This document shows positions 7,870 through 15,929 of a stretch of DNA of 36,514 nt, one piece after another. Position numbers and translations under genes: made by a program. How positions within the stretch are numbered: position 1 is the first letter of the stretch; each line of letters begins with the position of its first letter. The notes under the pieces were generated by a model, which saw only the letters and a list, made by a program, of their open reading frames with translations, had not been told where the DNA came from and did no database searches. Where the stretch lies: contig CAJUPT010000032.1 in the NCBI GenBank assembly GCA_910588405.1, positions 1 through 36,514 on the forward strand, written 5' to 3'. The stretch comes from an uncultured Lachnospiraceae bacterium. GTDB lineage: Bacteria > Bacillota > Clostridia > Lachnospirales > Lachnospiraceae.

Positions 7870-8265
7870 ATGCAAAAAGGCCCTTTATTTCGAATTGCAG
7901 CGCTGATTCTCGGCGTGATGCCGGCCTTTAATCTGCTCTCTTTTTGTGTCAGGCTGGCCGGGGAGAACCGCTTGTACGGTTATGAGTATGTGGATATGCA
8001 GCGGGTGATGGAGGAGGGTGACTATCCGGAGCTTGTCAATATGGTTTCGAGAAACCGAGCTCAGGGAATCGAACCGAGAAAGGACACCTCGGAGTTCGAG
8101 GCCATTGCCGCTCATTATGAAGCTGCTTCTTTATTTCCTGTCCTCTGGAATATTTGCTTGACAGCAAAGGGATTCTTACTTACAATGGGGAGAGCAGTAT
8201 CTGACTATACGAATTTTGAGGTGATGGTATGGAACAACAAGAATACGAAAGAGAGATCGATCTGA
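7870..8265 (+). CDS. unknown membrane protein (131 aa)
   Basis: A membrane span near the N-terminus (IAALILGVMPAFNLLSFCV) is followed by a soluble, charged middle and a second weakly hydrophobic stretch near residues 90-105. No family is recognised. The gene overlaps the start of the Wzz-like gene by 37 bases, which suggests translational coupling and a shared envelope role. The start is uncertain: ATG 7870 has no good ribosome site. A strong AAGGAGG at 7835-7841 points to an in-frame CTG at 7852 (spacing ten), giving six more residues (NKREA before the Met). Confidence 0.6.
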   Translation: MQKGPLFRIAALILGVMPAFNLLSFCVRLAGENRLYGYEYVDMQRVMEEGDYPELVNMVSRNRAQGIEPRKDTSEFEAIAAHYEAASLFPVLWNICLTAKGFLLTMGRAVSDYTNFEVMVWNNKNTKERSI

Positions 8266-9398
8266 AAAATCTCTTATATTATGTACTGTGCAGATGGAAG
8301 CTGCTCCTTGTGGCCGCTTTGCTTTGCATGGCGGCTTTAGGCGGTTATAAATATGTTTCGGTGGGGAAGGAGCAGGCCGTAGTGCCGGAGCAGGATGAGG
8401 AGGAAGAAGAGGAGCAGGACCCAGAGCAGCTGGTACGGGATGTGATTAATGGGGTGTCGGACCCTGCCGTATTGACAGGAGATGTACTTCTGTATTATAA
8501 CCTGCAGGTAAAAGCGAACAGCTATTCGGAAGAAATCAAGGAAAGGGAATACCAGCTTCAGGTCAGCCGGACTCAGCTGGAGGATCTTGAGCAGCAGCAA
8601 AGCGAATTTGATCAGACTTGGCAGGGGAAAAATCTGACCGGTGAGGATGCCGTTCTGCTGTACGGCCAGAAAAATACGCTGGCGAATTCGGTTCTGTCCT
8701 GCAAGAGGGATATTGCCGCGACGGAATACCGGATACAAAATTTAAAGAAAAAAGAGCAGGAAAATGCAGAGAATGCAGCCGCCCTGCTTAAGACGCTGGA
8801 AGAGGCGGAGGAGGAAGAGGAGGAAGAGGCAGTTGTGGCTGCAGATCCTCTTAGGAACGCTGTGAAATTTGCGGTGATCGGTCTGGTAGGCGGCGTCTTT
8901 ATGGTGGCATTTATTCTGTGTCTGATTTATCTGTTCAGCGGAAAGCTTCTCGATGCAGGGGCGCTGAATAACATGTATGGTCTCAGATTGCTTTCCGTGA
9001 TTCCCACGAGAGAGGCCAGAAAAGGAATCGACGGCCTGATCGATAGACTGAACGGACATATTTTCAAGACGAAGGAAGAAGCATACGATGTGATTTATGG
9101 AAGAATGTTCAATCTGACCGGGGAGCTGAAAGGGAAAACCGTATTGGTGACAGGGACGGCGGAAGAAAGCTGCGTGGAGCAGCTGACAGAGTATCTGCGC
9201 GGGAAGGACAGCTCTGTGAAGTATGTCATTTCTGCGAATCCTTTAAAGAATCTTGACGCCCTTCCCGTGTTCCGGCAGGCAGATGAGATTCTTTTGGTGG
9301 AGCAGGTCGGAAAGAGCAGACTGGATGAGATTCGTCAGGAGCTGTATTTTATAGACGATGTAAAGAAAAGGCCATTGGGTGTGGCAGTGGTGGAATAA
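8229..9398 (+). CDS. Wzz-like chain-length protein fused to degenerate BY-kinase domain
   Basis: This 389-residue protein has a first membrane span at about residues 22-40 (LLLVAALLCMAALGGYKYV). An outer region rich in Glu and Gln with coiled-coil character (about 95-200) follows, then a second span (about 216-238, FAVIGLVGGVFMVAFILCLIYL). This is the topology of Wzz/YveK-type polysaccharide co-polymerases. The cytosolic tail reads KTVLVTGTAEESCVEQLTEY, then ADEILLVEQVGKSRLDEIRQ and LGVAVVE. It follows the order of a bacterial tyrosine kinase (strand, P-loop, late strands), but the P-loop GEGKS is absent and no Tyr cluster ends the protein. A structural or regulatory pseudo-kinase is inferred. 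GAGGTG precedes ATG 8229. The gene ends its operon at a strong terminator. Confidence 0.78.
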   Translation: MEQQEYEREIDLKNLLYYVLCRWKLLLVAALLCMAALGGYKYVSVGKEQAVVPEQDEEEEEEQDPEQLVRDVINGVSDPAVLTGDVLLYYNLQVKANSYSEEIKEREYQLQVSRTQLEDLEQQQSEFDQTWQGKNLTGEDAVLLYGQKNTLANSVLSCKRDIAATEYRIQNLKKKEQENAENAAALLKTLEEAEEEEEEEAVVAADPLRNAVKFAVIGLVGGVFMVAFILCLIYLFSGKLLDAGALNNMYGLRLLSVIPTREARKGIDGLIDRLNGHIFKTKEEAYDVIYGRMFNLTGELKGKTVLVTGTAEESCVEQLTEYLRGKDSSVKYVISANPLKNLDALPVFRQADEILLVEQVGKSRLDEIRQELYFIDDVKKRPLGVAVVE

Positions 9399-9411
9399 CA
9401 TATATCAATGT

Positions 9412-9443
9412 AACGGGGAGCGGATATCCGCTCCCCGTTTTAT
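9412..9443 (+). terminator. intrinsic terminator, 28-nt perfect palindrome
   Basis: AACGGGGAGCGGAT is followed directly by its exact inverse and then TTTAT. It ends the MBOAT-to-Wzz transcript 14 bases after the stop codon. Confidence 0.9.
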
Positions 9444-9486
9444 CAAAATGATACGGAAGATGCATCGAAGGAACCTTTTACAAAGT

Positions 9487-9523
9487 ATCCGGCAAAAAGC
9501 GCCTGACACGGGTTTTGCCGGAT
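9487..9523 (-). terminator. terminator-like hairpin after DUF4261 gene
   Basis: ATCCGGCAAAA and TTTTGCCGGAT form a perfect 11-bp stem around a 15-base loop, eight bases beyond the reverse-strand stop codon. The following T-run is poor, so it may be a weak terminator. Confidence 0.6.
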
Positions 9524-9531
9524 CAGCCTGT

Positions 9532-10275
9532 CTAAAATTTGATTTTAACAGTTGTCCCCTGAAGTGCAGCACCCGGGGAATGTGTCACATCATAAGCCCG
9601 CTCTTTTGAAAAGCCGATGGACTCGCCGTCGTTTAAGGTTCCATTTTGGGCGATCAGGTAGCCGATGATCTGATAGATAAACTGATAGAGCATGATCATG
9701 TCCGCGTCGCTGTCGAGGATTTCCACCTCCTCCTTGCCGAACTGTTCCAGCCCGTAGGTGTAGCAGCAGATTTTTCCCAAATCTCCTTTGTAAAAACCTG
9801 CAAATACCCAGATCGTAACAGGGAAATTATCCTGCTTCAGTGACATGGCAGCTTCTATGTAATCAGCAGCTTTTCTGGTTACTGGGTACTGATACAGGCC
9901 GATGGCATTTTCCTGGTGCATGATACTGGCAGCAGCCATGGTAAACAGAATATGACGCTGCAACGGATTGTCCGCGCCGATAATGCCTAGGGTGATATGG
10001 GCCTTGTGTTCTTTGATAGCGTCGGCAGCATTGATCCAGAGATAGTTGTTTTCCGCCGTCTCGATGGCCTCGGGCACATTTTTTTTGATCAGAGAGAGGG
10101 TGACTGTGATCTCTCCGAGCTGGAAGATCAGATTGTCTTCTACGGGATCTGCGGGGATCTCTGTCTGCCAGTCGTCGAAAAACTGCAGTTTAAAAACATC
10201 CCAGTCAAAGCTGTCTGTGGACAGCAGGATCTGGCCGGAGAGAGTCTGGGGAAAGGGTTTATGTTCGTCACTCAT
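9532..10275 (-). CDS. DUF4261 domain protein
   Basis: This 247-residue soluble protein has segments typical of DUF4261, notably the C-terminal CCYTYGLEQFGKEEVEILDS followed by the YQFIYQIIGYLI stretch. No signal peptide is present. The function of the family is not established. AGGAGG lies nine bases before the ATG. It stands alone and reversed between the two halves of the glycan locus. There is no sign of a functional link to the sugar genes, and it looks like an independent insertion in the locus or an old boundary. Confidence 0.8.
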   Translation of the reverse strand: MSDEHKPFPQTLSGQILLSTDSFDWDVFKLQFFDDWQTEIPADPVEDNLIFQLGEITVTLSLIKKNVPEAIETAENNYLWINAADAIKEHKAHITLGIIGADNPLQRHILFTMAAASIMHQENAIGLYQYPVTRKAADYIEAAMSLKQDNFPVTIWVFAGFYKGDLGKICCYTYGLEQFGKEEVEILDSDADMIMLYQFIYQIIGYLIAQNGTLNDGESIGFSKERAYDVTHSPGAALQGTTVKIKF

Positions 10276-10475
10276 TTCTTGTATTCCTCCTGAAAATGTT
10301 CGTATCTATAATAAGTGGCAAAATTATTTGCCGTTTATTATCTATCATCAAATGTCCTTGTAGAATTATGCTGATCACGTTATATTTTAATATAAATCTG
10401 CGAGATTGGCAACAGAGTCGATCTTTTTTCAAGGGAAGTTTCTGATAAGAAATGGTGGTCTGTAAAAGAATTTTG

Positions 10476-10484
10476 TGCTAGAAT
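10476..10484 (+). promoter_or_regulatory. extended -10 promoter candidate for second glycan operon
   Basis: TGC followed by TAGAAT gives an extended -10; no good -35 is seen. It lies in the 373-base gap (10276-10648) between divergent genes. That gap otherwise holds AT-rich sequence and the 19-bp repeats at 10601. Confidence 0.4.
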
Positions 10485-10600
10485 GTAAGTCAATGTGTGA
10501 TACAATCTATGCGGGCAACTGCAAAAAGAACCGCAAAGCATTCGGCAAATGAAGTATGCGCATGCGTATCCATACTGTCAGGACAGAAGCTGTGCCGGAG

Positions 10601-10657
10601 AGAGGAAGCTATTTCAGTAAGAGGAAGTTATGTCAGAGAGAGGAAGTTATGGGAGAA
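10601..10657 (+). repeat. three tandem 19-bp repeats carrying ribosome sites
   Basis: Units start at 10601, 10620 and 10639 and share AGAGGAAG(C/T)TAT. Each copy holds a GAGGAAG ribosome-site-like core; copies two and three also carry an ATG. The period of 19 is not a multiple of three. Only the ATG in the third copy (10649) is in frame with the large gene. Confidence 0.8.
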
Positions 10658-12286
10658 GGCTTGATTCGTTTCTATCATACAAAGATAAAAAGAGAATGGA
10701 AAATGGCATTTGCAGTGGCGTTTTTTTGCGGCCTTCTGATTCATATCTATAAATTTACCAACACACTGCCCGGTCATGATTCTCTGTTTAATGTATACAG
10801 CAGCCAAAATATGGCCAAGTCAGGCAGATGGTTTCTTGCAATAGCCTGTGGCTTCAGCTCATATTTTGATCTTCCGTGGATCGACGGGCTGTTCTCTTTG
10901 TTTTGGATCGCGGTTACGGCAGTGCTGATCGTGGATCTTTTCCGTATGGAGAATCCGGTGCTGATTTTTTTGACCGGGGGATTTCTGGCGTCATTTCCGG
11001 CTGTGACCCAGACCTTTTATTTTGAATTTACGGCGGACGGATATATGATGGCGATGGCATTGGCCGCCCTTGGGGTCCGCTGCTCCGTAATCGGTGAGGG
11101 GAGAAAGTCCCGTCTGTTTTTGGCTTTTGTAAGCATTGTACTTTGCTGTGGTATTTATCAGGCATACCTCTCCTTTGCTCTGGTCTTGGCGCTGTGTTAT
11201 TTTATGACGGAGCTTTTGGAGAACCGGCGGACAGCAAAGGAATACCTTCATTGGGCGAGAAATCAGATTTTGCTGTATGGATTTGCCATGGCGGCATATT
11301 ATGTGATTTGGAAGCTGGCGATGCTGGTTCAGGGGATTCAGCCGGCTCCTTATCTGGGCGTTGCCGCGGTAGGCCGGATAACCTTGGGTACTCTGCTGAA
11401 TGCGGCAAGAGAGATGGTGAGGGCCTTTGCTTCCGTATTTGCCGTGTGGAATTTTATGGAGAAGGGCCTGACCGTTTATACAGTGTTGAATATGCTGTTT
11501 CTGCTGCTCTGTGTCGGAACGCTCATTACGGCTATGGTAAAAAGCCGGCTGTTTTGCAGAAGGCTGCAGTGCGGTCTGTTTCTGCTCAGTGCGGTTGCGA
11601 TTCCTTTTGCAGCTTTGATCTGGCTGTTTGCTTCGCCGGGCGTTCAGTACACCACCCGCATGGAGCAAAGCGTCTGTCTGCTTTATATTCTGACTGCCTT
11701 TTTGCTGGAACGGTGGGTAAAACCTGCGTACAGCAGTCTGGCCGCGCTGTTTCTGTCCGTGATCATCCTGCACAACGGCATCACGGCTAATCTGTTTTAT
11801 CAGTATGTTCACCGCTGCTATGAACGATCCTATGCAATCGGTGTGGAGATTGCCACCCGTATCCATTTGCTGGATCAGGGGGATATCACGTCTGTTATGG
11901 TCGTCGGCAAGACGGATTGGTTTGACAGGGAGGAATATGAAAGCGCGTCGGGTCTCAGGGAGCTGGGGCTTTTAAAGGAGGTTCACAGAGATCTGTTCAG
12001 CGCCGGAAATACTTATTCCACACTGTTTTTATCGGAGATTGTAGGGCTTGAGCTGTCTTATTATGTGGAGCATCCGGAGGAAGAGATTCCTCCGGTGGAT
12101 TTTTCCTCTCAGCCCCAGTGGCCTGTGCCAGACAGCTGGGAGTGGAGGTTTCCGGTGGCGGATCTTGAGACATATCAGAGATTGATTGAATCTGCCCAGG
12201 TGAAGGAGATGGGGAGCTGGCCGGCGGCGGATGCCGTGCAGGTGGTAGATCATGTGGCTGTGGTGAAGCTGTCAGAGGTGGATTAA
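10649..12286 (+). CDS. GtrII-like polytopic glucosyltransferase
   Basis: This protein of 545 residues has about ten membrane spans and a soluble C-terminal part. The N-terminal segment KFTNTLPGHDSLFNVYSSQN, then SGRWFLAIACGFSS and DLPWIDGLFSLF, match the GtrII (glucosyl transferase GtrII) family. That family moves sugars from a polyprenyl phosphate carrier onto a surface glycan outside the membrane. His43-Asp44 (GHD) sits in the first outer loop, where such enzymes keep an acidic catalytic residue. I chose ATG 10649, which has GAGGAAG just before it. The frame is open further up to an ATG at 10556, but that stretch is the 19-bp repeat and has no proper site. It is the first gene of a six-gene run. 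Confidence 0.83.
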   Translation: MGEGLIRFYHTKIKREWKMAFAVAFFCGLLIHIYKFTNTLPGHDSLFNVYSSQNMAKSGRWFLAIACGFSSYFDLPWIDGLFSLFWIAVTAVLIVDLFRMENPVLIFLTGGFLASFPAVTQTFYFEFTADGYMMAMALAALGVRCSVIGEGRKSRLFLAFVSIVLCCGIYQAYLSFALVLALCYFMTELLENRRTAKEYLHWARNQILLYGFAMAAYYVIWKLAMLVQGIQPAPYLGVAAVGRITLGTLLNAAREMVRAFASVFAVWNFMEKGLTVYTVLNMLFLLLCVGTLITAMVKSRLFCRRLQCGLFLLSAVAIPFAALIWLFASPGVQYTTRMEQSVCLLYILTAFLLERWVKPAYSSLAALFLSVIILHNGITANLFYQYVHRCYERSYAIGVEIATRIHLLDQGDITSVMVVGKTDWFDREEYESASGLRELGLLKEVHRDLFSAGNTYSTLFLSEIVGLELSYYVEHPEEEIPPVDFSSQPQWPVPDSWEWRFPVADLETYQRLIESAQVKEMGSWPAADAVQVVDHVAVVKLSEVD

Positions 12287-12303
12287 TCGGGAAAGAGGAT
12301 AGG

Positions 12304-14343
12304 ATGAGCAATATAAAGAAATATATGGAAACCATTTTAAACAGAATGGACTGGCGTCATTATGCATTGATTCTGATTACGGGACTGGGGGCCGGACTGC
12401 GCCTTTATGGGCGGGGCTGGGGGCTCCCCCTTTTGCTGCACCCGGATGAATGGCAGATTGTGGACGGCGCCATGTATATGATCAGGGAGCATACGTTTCT
12501 GCCGCCAGAGGAAATTTTCCAGTGGCCGGGACATTTGATGATGTATATGAGCCTGGTTTTGTATAAGCTGTACGCGGCGGTAAAGCTGCGTATGCCTGTG
12601 GAGCTGGTATATGAGCAGAATCCGGCGGTGCTGTATCTGTTGTCCAGGTATGTCTCGATTTTTTTCGGCACGGTGTCGATCATACTGATTTTTCTGATTA
12701 TGGAAAAGATCCGGAAGAATTCTGGCGTGATTGCCGCTTTGATTACGGCGGTTTTTCCGGTGTACGTGGTTCATTCCGCATACGCTTCGGCAGATATTCC
12801 GCTGCTGTGCGTGATGCTGGCGGCCGTTCTGTGCGGCGTATGCTATCTGGAAAAAGCGTCTTTAAAAAATCTGCTGCTAATGTGCTTTTTTACTGGGCTT
12901 GCCGTGACGGTGAAATATTCGGCGGCGGCTTTGTGTCTGGGGATCGCCCTGGTGGTCACGATGGAAAGTCTGCGGCAAAAAAGCTGGAAATTATTTTTTG
13001 GCCACGGCCTGCTGGCGGCGGCGGCTTTTGCGCTGTTTACCTTTCTCTGCTCTCCGGCGCTGTTGATCAAATATAAAACGGTGATTACGTTTCTGTTTTG
13101 GCAGGCGGATCATGAGCATCTGGGAATAGCGCCCCAGGGCTTCCGGGAAAACCTTATGTTTTATATCAGGTCATTTTTGGAGAATGCCGGATCAGAGTAT
13201 CTCGTCTTTCTGCTTCTGGGCGGGGTGGTTTTGTTAAAAGAACGGAAGCGGCAGTCCGCGGCAGGAATTGGCTTTCTGCTGATGTATTGGGTTTGCTTAA
13301 GCAGCCTGAGCTTTTGCTGGGTACGGTGGGGGATTCCCATCTATGCGGCTTTTATTATGATCGGTTCCGTGGGGCTTACAGAGATCGCAAGGCTTTGCAA
13401 AGGGTGGATGAAAGATAGCCCGGCGAAAAAGGCGGCATCCGTCTGTCTGGCGGGTTTCTCAGCGGTCGTTTTGCTCAGTATGGCGTCGCTGACAGCTGTG
13501 GAGCTGTTTTGCCAGGTGTTAGATGACAGCCAGCAGGTAGCGGTGCGCTACTGCCAGGAGCATCAGATTACCCGGGAAAATGCGGTGTCCGATGGGGTGG
13601 ATTCCCTGGATACGGAGGGCGTAGCCCTTTTTGACCAGTTTGTGATACGTGATGGAAGGCTGGCGGTAAAAGGAGAGTACCGTAACCGGAAATACCTTGT
13701 GATGAACAGCAATGTGTGGGGCAGGTATTTTTCTTCTCCTGATCGGTATGGCTGGGAAATTGAATTGTACAACCATATTTTCGATGAATTTGAACTGGTG
13801 AGGGAGTATATCCCGATCCGTAAAGGGGAAAGTCCTACGGCCCTTGGCGGGCTGGCTGAGAATATCAGATACGCGATGGAGATTTCCAGGCTTGGTTATA
13901 CCGGGGGAGGAATTCGGATTTTCCGTATCCCGGAGGATTGTTATACGGATTTCATAGAGTCGGCCTCGCTGGAAAATATGAGCGGGATGGAAGAAGGGGA
14001 GACTGTATTCGATACAAAAGGCAGCGAGGGATATGTGGTGTGCGGCCCTTATACGGAGATGCTTCCCGGCTCCTATTTGGCAAAAGTAACCATTCGGCTG
14101 AAAGAGGATTTTCAGGAAGTTACCGGAGAGGAGCACTGTACCATAGACGTGTGCAGGGACGGGGGAACCCAGGTATATGGCGTAAAGGAGTATACGGCAA
14201 AGGAACTGGAGGGACAGGGCACTGTGACAGTCGAGCTGCCTTTTACCCTGACGGAAAATGCCCCAGGATTTGAGTTTCGGATTTATGAGACGGAAAATAT
14301 GCAGCTGCTGGTATCGGACCTCAGTATCGCGATATTAGAATAA
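12304..14343 (+). CDS. GT39/ArnT-like membrane glycosyltransferase
   Basis: This 679-residue protein has a membrane-rich N-terminal two thirds and a soluble outer C-terminal domain (about residues 400-679). The first outer loop has LLHPDEWQIVDGAMYMI. Asp48-Glu49 matches the acidic pair used by GT-C enzymes of the PMT/ArnT (GT39) type to take sugar from a polyprenyl phosphate donor. A following loop reads FQWPGHLMMYMSLVLYKLY, also typical of the family. It starts 17 bases after the previous gene with AGAGGAT before the ATG, so it is in the same operon. The acceptor is unknown. Confidence 0.83.
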   Translation: MSNIKKYMETILNRMDWRHYALILITGLGAGLRLYGRGWGLPLLLHPDEWQIVDGAMYMIREHTFLPPEEIFQWPGHLMMYMSLVLYKLYAAVKLRMPVELVYEQNPAVLYLLSRYVSIFFGTVSIILIFLIMEKIRKNSGVIAALITAVFPVYVVHSAYASADIPLLCVMLAAVLCGVCYLEKASLKNLLLMCFFTGLAVTVKYSAAALCLGIALVVTMESLRQKSWKLFFGHGLLAAAAFALFTFLCSPALLIKYKTVITFLFWQADHEHLGIAPQGFRENLMFYIRSFLENAGSEYLVFLLLGGVVLLKERKRQSAAGIGFLLMYWVCLSSLSFCWVRWGIPIYAAFIMIGSVGLTEIARLCKGWMKDSPAKKAASVCLAGFSAVVLLSMASLTAVELFCQVLDDSQQVAVRYCQEHQITRENAVSDGVDSLDTEGVALFDQFVIRDGRLAVKGEYRNRKYLVMNSNVWGRYFSSPDRYGWEIELYNHIFDEFELVREYIPIRKGESPTALGGLAENIRYAMEISRLGYTGGGIRIFRIPEDCYTDFIESASLENMSGMEEGETVFDTKGSEGYVVCGPYTEMLPGSYLAKVTIRLKEDFQEVTGEEHCTIDVCRDGGTQVYGVKEYTAKELEGQGTVTVELPFTLTENAPGFEFRIYETENMQLLVSDLSIAILE

Positions 14344-14391
14344 AAAGGTTGGCGGGGCTTAGTAGGAGTGAAGCGGAACTATATATAGAAA

Positions 14392-15870
14392 GTGGTTGGA
14401 AAAATGGTTCTGAAAGAAGGAGAAGGACAGGATAAATATCTGTTGTGGGGACTGACGATCTGTCTGACGGCGGCCTATGCCGGCCTGTGTTTCAATGATT
14501 CTGTATGGGCGGATGAGGCATATACGATGCTGCTGGTGCAAAAGCCATGGCCGGAAGCGTGGAGGCTGCTGCTTTCTGATGTGCATCCGCCGCTGTATTA
14601 TATCATTGTGAAGCTGGTATGCACAGTGTTTGGCTATCAGGTACCTGTGGTGAAAGGAATCTCGGCGTTTTTTATCTTTCTGACGATGCTGCTTGGAATC
14701 ACAAGAGTATATCCTGATTATGGGAGAAAAACGGCTTTGTTGTATATAGCTGTTGTGGGACTGATGCCCCAGCTGCTTCGCCATGGCGTGGAGCTGCGCA
14801 TGTATCCCCAGGCGATGTTTTTTGTGACGGCCTGTGGCCTGCTGGCTGTTTCTCTGTGGAGACGGCAGGGGGAGAGGGCCTCTTTGCGGCAGTGGATCGG
14901 CTTCTGGGCTGCGGGCGTGGCGGCTGCCTACACCCATTATTACGGACTGGTAGCCGTGGCATGGATTTATGGACTTTTGCTCTGGTGCTTTGCTTATGTG
15001 TTCTACAGAGAAAGGAGACGGACCTGCCTGGCGCTAAAAGTTTTAAAGGACAAAATTTTATCACAGGGAATTCGGCGCTGGTTTTTATGCTTGTTCGCCA
15101 GCATCGCTGCTTACCTGCCCTGGCTTTTTGTGTTTCTCAGACAGACCTCCCAGGTGGGGGAGACCTACTGGATTGAGCAGCCCTCCCTAAGGACGGTCGT
15201 TCGGTGGGCCGGATGGCTGTTTAAGACAGAGGTGATGCCGGTATCTATTTTGTATACGCTGGTTTTCGTTTTGGGCTTTCTCTGGCTTTTGTGGCGGGGG
15301 ATGGCCGGACGCAGAGAGGAGCTGCTGTCAGGAGCGGCAGGCTATGGAGTACTGCTTCTGACTGTTTTGACGGGACTGTCTGCCACCCTATTATTCCGTC
15401 CGGTTTTTATTCCCAGATACATGATTCCCGCAGCAGGGCTGGCTGCTTTCGGGCTGGCGGTATTCGAAGCACAGCTGCCTAGGCGGCTGACAGCCCTTTT
15501 GTGCGGTTTGATGCTGCTTGTCGGAGGCTTGGGATACAGGGATGTGTGGAGGGAGGAATACGGAACCCAGACAGCCGAAACCCGATCAGAGCTGGAACAG
15601 CTGTTGAAGCCGGGAGATAGACTGGTCTATGATTATGAACATATAGGCTTTGTGCTGAAATATTATTATCCGGATTATGAAGTGGAATACTGGGCGGATA
15701 CGGACTGGAACGAATCCGGCGACGTGTGGTACTGCCAATGCTTTCGTGAACTGACAGAGGAACGGATGGAGGAGATGGGGCTTGGCTGGACATTGGTGGG
15801 GGAATATGGTTTGGATGAGTATTCGTTTCGGTTGTATCGGATTCAAAGCGTTGTTTCCGGAGCTTCCTAA
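14392..15870 (+). CDS. GT39-like membrane glycosyltransferase
   Basis: This 492-residue polytopic protein has WADEAYTMLL in the first outer loop (Asp41-Glu42) and then LLLSDVHPPLYYIIVKLV. The order DEA...HPPLYY is diagnostic for GT39-like glycosyltransferases that use polyprenyl-linked sugars. The C-terminal 110 residues are soluble. The GTG at 14392 is the first possible start. ATG 14404, four codons later, is an equally good choice, and neither has a strong ribosome site. It lies 48 bases after the previous stop. Confidence 0.83.
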   Translation: MVGKMVLKEGEGQDKYLLWGLTICLTAAYAGLCFNDSVWADEAYTMLLVQKPWPEAWRLLLSDVHPPLYYIIVKLVCTVFGYQVPVVKGISAFFIFLTMLLGITRVYPDYGRKTALLYIAVVGLMPQLLRHGVELRMYPQAMFFVTACGLLAVSLWRRQGERASLRQWIGFWAAGVAAAYTHYYGLVAVAWIYGLLLWCFAYVFYRERRRTCLALKVLKDKILSQGIRRWFLCLFASIAAYLPWLFVFLRQTSQVGETYWIEQPSLRTVVRWAGWLFKTEVMPVSILYTLVFVLGFLWLLWRGMAGRREELLSGAAGYGVLLLTVLTGLSATLLFRPVFIPRYMIPAAGLAAFGLAVFEAQLPRRLTALLCGLMLLVGGLGYRDVWREEYGTQTAETRSELEQLLKPGDRLVYDYEHIGFVLKYYYPDYEVEYWADTDWNESGDVWYCQCFRELTEERMEEMGLGWTLVGEYGLDEYSFRLYRIQSVVSGAS

Positions 15871-15929
15871 AAAGAGAAATTGCGAGAACCTGAGCTTATA
15901 TAGCAAGCCATAAGAGGAAATGTGGGAAA

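Noticed and set aside
10556..10648. Longer N-terminus for the GtrII-like protein from ATG 10556
   Set aside because: It would translate through the 19-bp repeats, has no ribosome site and adds no family-like text.
10991..11866. Long reverse-strand frames inside the glycan genes (for example 291 codons)
   Set aside because: They lie fully inside clear membrane-protein genes, have low-complexity basic composition and no ribosome sites; they are shadows.
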